Origin: Verrucomicrobia bacterium UBA1731
Lineage (GTDB): Bacteria > Verrucomicrobiota > Kiritimatiellia > RFP12 > UBA1067
Assembly (NCBI GenBank): GCA_002317575.1
Contig: DCIH01000107.1
Coordinates: 15,734 to 39,434, forward strand
DNA length: 23,701 bases
Reading direction: 5' to 3'
In this document: piece by piece, positions 21,430 to 23,701 of the stretch
Numbering within the stretch: the stretch's first letter is position 1
Layout of the letters: every line of letters begins with the position of its first letter
The notes under the pieces: generated by a model
Told to the model about the DNA's origin: nothing
What the model saw: the letters and a program-made list of their open reading frames with translations, nothing else
The model's database searches: none
Program-made: the position numbers and the translations under genes

Positions 21430-22788
21430 GTCCGGAAGTTTCGCGAAAGAAGTCGCTAGATCGGCGTCCGTCGGCACGTAGTCCACCATCTCGCCGTCGT
21501 TGAAGCGCTGGTAAGCGAACATGTCGAAGTAGCCCGTGCCGGTCAAGCCGAACACGATGTTCTTCTTCTCGCCCGTCTTCTTGCATTCGAGCGCTTCGTC
21601 GATCGCCGCGCGAATCGCATGCGCCGATTCCGGCGCGGGCAGGAGACCCTCGGTGCGCGCGAACTGCTGCGCGGCCGCGAACACATCGGTCTGCGCCACG
21701 GAGCGCGCCTCGAGCTGTCCCTGGTCGTACAGTTCCGAGATGAGGCTGCTCATGCCGTGGTAGCGAAGTCCGCCCGCATGCGACGGAGACGGAATGTAGT
21801 CGTGCCCCAGCGTGTACATTTTCTGAAGCGGACACACCTTGCCCGTGTCGCAGTAATCGTACGCGTATCTTCCGCGCGTCAGGGACGGACAGCTTGCGGG
21901 CTCCACGGCCACGAACCGGCAATCGAGTTCGCCGCGCAGCTTCGCGCCCATGAACGGCGCGATGAGACCAGCTAGATTCGAACCGCCGCCCGCGCAACCG
22001 ATAATCACGTCCGGCTTGACGCCGTACTTCTTGAGCGCCGCCTCCGTCTCAAGCCCAATCACCGACTGGTGGAGACAGACGAGATTGAGGACGCTTCCGA
22101 GCACATAGCGGTAGCCGATGTTGCATGTCGCGGCCTCCACGGCTTCCGAAATGGCGCAACCGAGCGAACCGTTCGTGCCGGGATGGAGCGCGTTGATCTG
22201 ACGGCCCACTTGCGTTTCCATGGAGGGAGATGCCGTCACCTTGCCGCCGTACACGCGCATCACTTCACGACGGAACGGCTTCTGCTCGTACGAACACTTC
22301 ACCATGTACACGCGGCAATCGAGCCCGAAGAACGCGCACGCCATCGAAAGCGCCGTACCCCACTGTCCCGCGCCCGTTTCCGTGGTGACGCCCTTCAGCC
22401 CCTGCGCCTTCGCATAATACGCCTGCGCCACGGCGGAGTTGAGCTTGTGCGAACCAGAGGTGTTGTTCCCTTCGAACTTGTAGTATATGGCCGCCGGCGT
22501 TCCCAGCGCCTGCTCAAGGAATTTCGCGCGGATGAGCGGCGAGGGCCGGAACATCTTGTAGAAGTCCGCGACGGCGTCCGGAATCGGCATGAACGGCGTC
22601 GTTTCGTCCAGTTCCTGCTTCACCAGCTCGTCGCAGAAAACGGCGCGCAGGTCTTCCGCCGTGACGGGCTTGAGCGTTTTCGGGTTCAACAACGGCGCCG
22701 GTTTTTTCACCATGTCCGCGCGCAGGTTGTACCACGCCTTCGGCAGTTCTTTTTCGTCCAGATAGATCTTGTACGGCACATCGTTCAT
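21421..22788 (-). CDS. trpB: Tryptophan synthase beta chain, type 2 (TrpB2)
   Basis: PLP enzyme of fold type II that condenses indole with serine to tryptophan. 455 aa, the usual length for TrpB2. Signatures: 'ELPKAWYNLRAD' (typical TrpB2 N-terminus), 'RPSPLIRAKFLEQALG', 'YKFEGNNTSGSHKLNSAVAQ' (PLP-lysine K115), 'TTETGAGQWGTALS', 'RREVMRVYGGKV' and 'GCAGGGSNLAGL' (PLP phosphate loop). There is no trpA nearby, as is usual for TrpB2, which may work alone or salvage indole. The start is set at the ATG at 22788 (MNDVPYK): AAAGGA lies 9 nt upstream, whereas the ATG at 22797 directly abuts that site and longer versions run into a tandem repeat. The stop overlaps the tRNA-Leu promoter. Confidence 0.94.
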   Translation of the reverse strand: MNDVPYKIYLDEKELPKAWYNLRADMVKKPAPLLNPKTLKPVTAEDLRAVFCDELVKQELDETTPFMPIPDAVADFYKMFRPSPLIRAKFLEQALGTPAAIYYKFEGNNTSGSHKLNSAVAQAYYAKAQGLKGVTTETGAGQWGTALSMACAFFGLDCRVYMVKCSYEQKPFRREVMRVYGGKVTASPSMETQVGRQINALHPGTNGSLGCAISEAVEAATCNIGYRYVLGSVLNLVCLHQSVIGLETEAALKKYGVKPDVIIGCAGGGSNLAGLIAPFMGAKLRGELDCRFVAVEPASCPSLTRGRYAYDYCDTGKVCPLQKMYTLGHDYIPSPSHAGGLRYHGMSSLISELYDQGQLEARSVAQTDVFAAAQQFARTEGLLPAPESAHAIRAAIDEALECKKTGEKKNIVFGLTGTGYFDMFAYQRFNDGEMVDYVPTDADLATSFAKLPDVV

Positions 22789-22834
22789 GTCATGCATTCC
22801 TTTCATTTTCAAATCCAGAAGCGCGTCGACTCGA

Positions 22835-22903
22835 CTCCTCAAGCACCACAGCGGCTCCTCAAGCACCACGGCGGCTCCTCAAGCACCACAACGGCTCCTC
22901 AAG
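22835..22903. repeat. 20-bp tandem repeat, about 3.5 copies
   Basis: The unit CTCCTCAAGCACCACAGCGG is repeated at 22835, 22855 and 22875 with one or two changes, then a partial copy CTCCTCAAG runs straight into the REP element. The unit's GCTCCTCAAG portion equals the head of the REP palindrome, so the array may have arisen by duplication of the element's edge. Confidence 0.8.
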
Positions 22904-22986
22904 GGGGACACGCCGCTCCGCCGGCGTGTCCAAGTTCGTCATTGTCTCGACTTTGGTGGCGTCGGCGGAGCGACGCCACCCCCTTG
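22899..22986. repeat. BIME-like pair of inverted REP palindromes upstream of trpB2
   Basis: Left arm (22902-22933): stem GACACGCCG/CGGCGTGTC. Right arm (22951-22985), inverted: stem GTGGCGTCG/CGACGCCAC. Both have loop CTCCGC and a GGGGG head. The spacer (TTCGTCATTGTC) resembles that of the 20121-20219 copy. The right-arm stem is heavily changed but fully paired. Confidence 0.75.
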
Positions 22987-22991
22987 TCATC

Positions 22992-23019
22992 CTTCAACTT
23001 CCATCCTTCAACTTCCAAC
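22992..23019 (-). repeat. Heptameric repeat, 4 units, after the rplQ terminator
   Basis: Units CTTCAAC, TTCCATC, CTTCAAC, TTCCAAC (plus strand), i.e. two 14-bp repeats made of the same lead heptamer seen elsewhere. Confidence 0.7.
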
Positions 23020-23022
23020 CAC

Positions 23023-23053
23023 AAAAAAAAGAACCCGCTCGTTCGAGCGGGTC
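23023..23053 (-). terminator. Rho-independent terminator of the rpoA-rplQ operon
   Basis: On the minus strand ACCCGCTC-GAAC-GAGCGGGT forms a perfect 8-bp stem (23033-23052), followed by TC and eight Ts (23023-23030). It lies ~105 nt after the rplQ stop and is the only strong intrinsic terminator seen in the window. Confidence 0.9.
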
Positions 23054-23157
23054 CCGTTCTGCCGTATATCCAACCGGTCAAACCAGGGGCGCCTCGCCCG
23101 AAAGAGCGAAGCTGCGCCACCAGTTCTGGTTGAAAATGCGGCTCATGTGCGCGATGC

Positions 23158-23571
23158 TCACTTGGCTTCGGCGGCGGGCGCCGCTTCTTCGGCCTTGGGG
23201 GCTTCGGCCTGCTGGGCGACGAAAACCCACTGGAGCAGCACCATCGGCGCGGCGTCGCCCTTGCGGGCGCCGAGCTTCAGGATGCGCGTGTAACCGCCCT
23301 TGCGGCCGTCCAACGCGGGAACGACCTTGTCGAAGAGCTTCTTCGTGGCCTTGGGCTGGGTAAGGCGCGACGCGACGAGGCGGCGCGCGGCGAGATCACC
23401 CTTGCGGGCGATCGTCACGAGCTTCTCGGCGGCCTTGCGGGCTTCCTTGGCCTTCGGCTGGGTGGTCTTGATCGATTCGGCCAGAATGAGGTTCGCAACC
23501 ATGTTCCTCATCATCAGGTCGCGGTGTTCCGGGGAACGACCGAACTTCTTGGCAACTCTCTGGTGACGCAT
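23158..23571 (-). CDS. rplQ: 50S ribosomal protein L17
   Basis: Large-subunit ribosomal protein lining the exit-tunnel region. 137 aa starting 'MRHQRVAKKFGRSPEHRDLMMRNMVANLI' (the L17 signature is usually MRHRxxxxKLGR..HR.ALLRNL), then 'IKTTQPKAKEARKAAEKLVTIARKGDLAARR' and 'GGYTRILKLGARKGDAAPMVLLQWV'. An Ala/Glu-rich tail of ~20 residues extends past the core. A good AGGAG site lies 8-9 nt upstream of the ATG. It follows rpoA by 18 nt, the conserved order at the end of the alpha operon, and ends at the terminator at 23023-23053. Confidence 0.97.
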   Translation of the reverse strand: MRHQRVAKKFGRSPEHRDLMMRNMVANLILAESIKTTQPKAKEARKAAEKLVTIARKGDLAARRLVASRLTQPKATKKLFDKVVPALDGRKGGYTRILKLGARKGDAAPMVLLQWVFVAQQAEAPKAEEAAPAAEAK

Positions 23572-23589
23572 TGTCTGTGACTCCTGAAC

Positions 23590-23701
23590 TTATTTCTTCG
23601 CCTCGAGCAGGCTCTCGTCGAACTTGTAGCCGAGCGACAAACCGAGCTCTTTCATCTTGTCCTTGATTTCCGTCAGGGACTTCTTGCCGAAGTTGCGGTA
23701 C
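23590..23701 (-). CDS. rpoA: RNA polymerase alpha subunit, C-terminal end (runs off the window)
   Basis: Only the last 36 residues are present: 'YRNFGKKSLTEIKDKMKEL' then 'GLSLGYKFDESLLEAKK' and TAA. This is the end of the alpha C-terminal domain, the helix-hairpin-helix region that contacts promoter UP-elements and activators ('RNFG.KSL.EI...L..LGL.LG' is diagnostic). It sits directly upstream of rplQ as in most bacteria. Confidence 0.95.
   Translation of the reverse strand, partial: YRNFGKKSLTEIKDKMKELGLSLGYKFDESLLEAKK

Larger units (their letters stand above)
22789..23157. other. Gene-free repeat-rich interval between rplQ and trpB2
   Basis: No convincing coding region. In order it holds the trpB2 leader, a 20-bp tandem repeat, an inverted REP pair, four heptamers, the rplQ terminator, and ~100 bp of 3' untranslated sequence in which I see nothing further. 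No promoter box of the GTGGTATAAT type was found upstream of trpB2. Confidence 0.7.

Noticed and set aside
22789..22869. Longer TrpB2 N-terminus starting at 22869
   Set aside because: The extra residues are encoded by the 20-bp tandem repeat and leader; AAAGGA lies 9 nt before the ATG at 22788, where the family homology starts.
22835..22903. CRISPR array
   Set aside because: The repeats are directly adjacent 20-mers without unique spacers, and there are no cas genes.
22899..23120. 73-codon minus-strand frame in the rplQ/trpB2 gap
   Set aside because: It runs through the terminator, heptamers and a REP arm; its sequence is explained by those repeats.

Overview
This GC-rich window comes from a bacterial chromosome. 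Nearly every gene lies on the minus strand, packed into short operons whose stop and start codons often overlap. The gene set is mixed housekeeping: rpoA-rplQ, fmt, mnmE, ligA, rsmE, murG and valS, plus nucleotide salvage and pyrimidine genes. Scattered among these are exported proteins: a GH106-type rhamnosidase lipoprotein, a GspG-like anchored protein, a peptidoglycan amidase and an M14/S15 double hydrolase. Secreted polysaccharide degradation together with abundant GspG-like proteins suggests a PVC-group bacterium (Kiritimatiellota, Verrucomicrobiota or Lentisphaerota). This is an inference from content; no taxonomic marker was compared.

Layout in the direction of minus-strand transcription, from high to low coordinates. 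The end of rpoA, then rplQ, closes with a clear intrinsic terminator (23.0 kb). A 0.37 kb repeat-rich gap follows, then a type-2 tryptophan synthase beta chain (trpB2), whose stop codon sits inside the promoter of a tRNA-Leu gene. Next come fmt, a palindromic repeat, deoA overlapping a GspG-like gene, a GC-rich palindrome, the GH106 lipoprotein gene, an amidase, mnmE, an orphan OppF-type ATPase, a lipoprotein of the dihydrodipicolinate synthase fold, and ligA. After another palindrome come rsmE, the M14/S15 fusion and murG. murG runs antisense into a plus-strand tRNA-Arg/tRNA-Ile2 pair. The last group is purine nucleoside phosphorylase, dihydroorotase, xseB, a short GHKL ATPase and the start of valS.

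Three features run through the whole window. (1) Degenerate 7-bp tandem repeats occupy many gene junctions. Their lead unit is CTTCAAC on the plus strand (GTTGAAG in the gene direction). They often supply the stop codon of one gene and the Shine-Dalgarno or start codon of the next. (2) Three copies of a REP/BIME-like palindrome share a CTCCGC loop, and their stems vary with compensatory changes. (3) Five promoter-like sites share an extended -10 box, GTGGTATAAT or a close variant, without a consistent -35. The site lies 12 nt before two tRNAs and exactly 8 nt before the ATG of xseB and rsmE, which predicts leaderless mRNAs for those two genes.

No CRISPR array, insertion sequence, prophage or recognisable defence island is present. 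The only stretch longer than 300 bases without a gene is 22789-23157, which holds a 20-bp tandem repeat, a REP pair, heptamers and the rplQ terminator.
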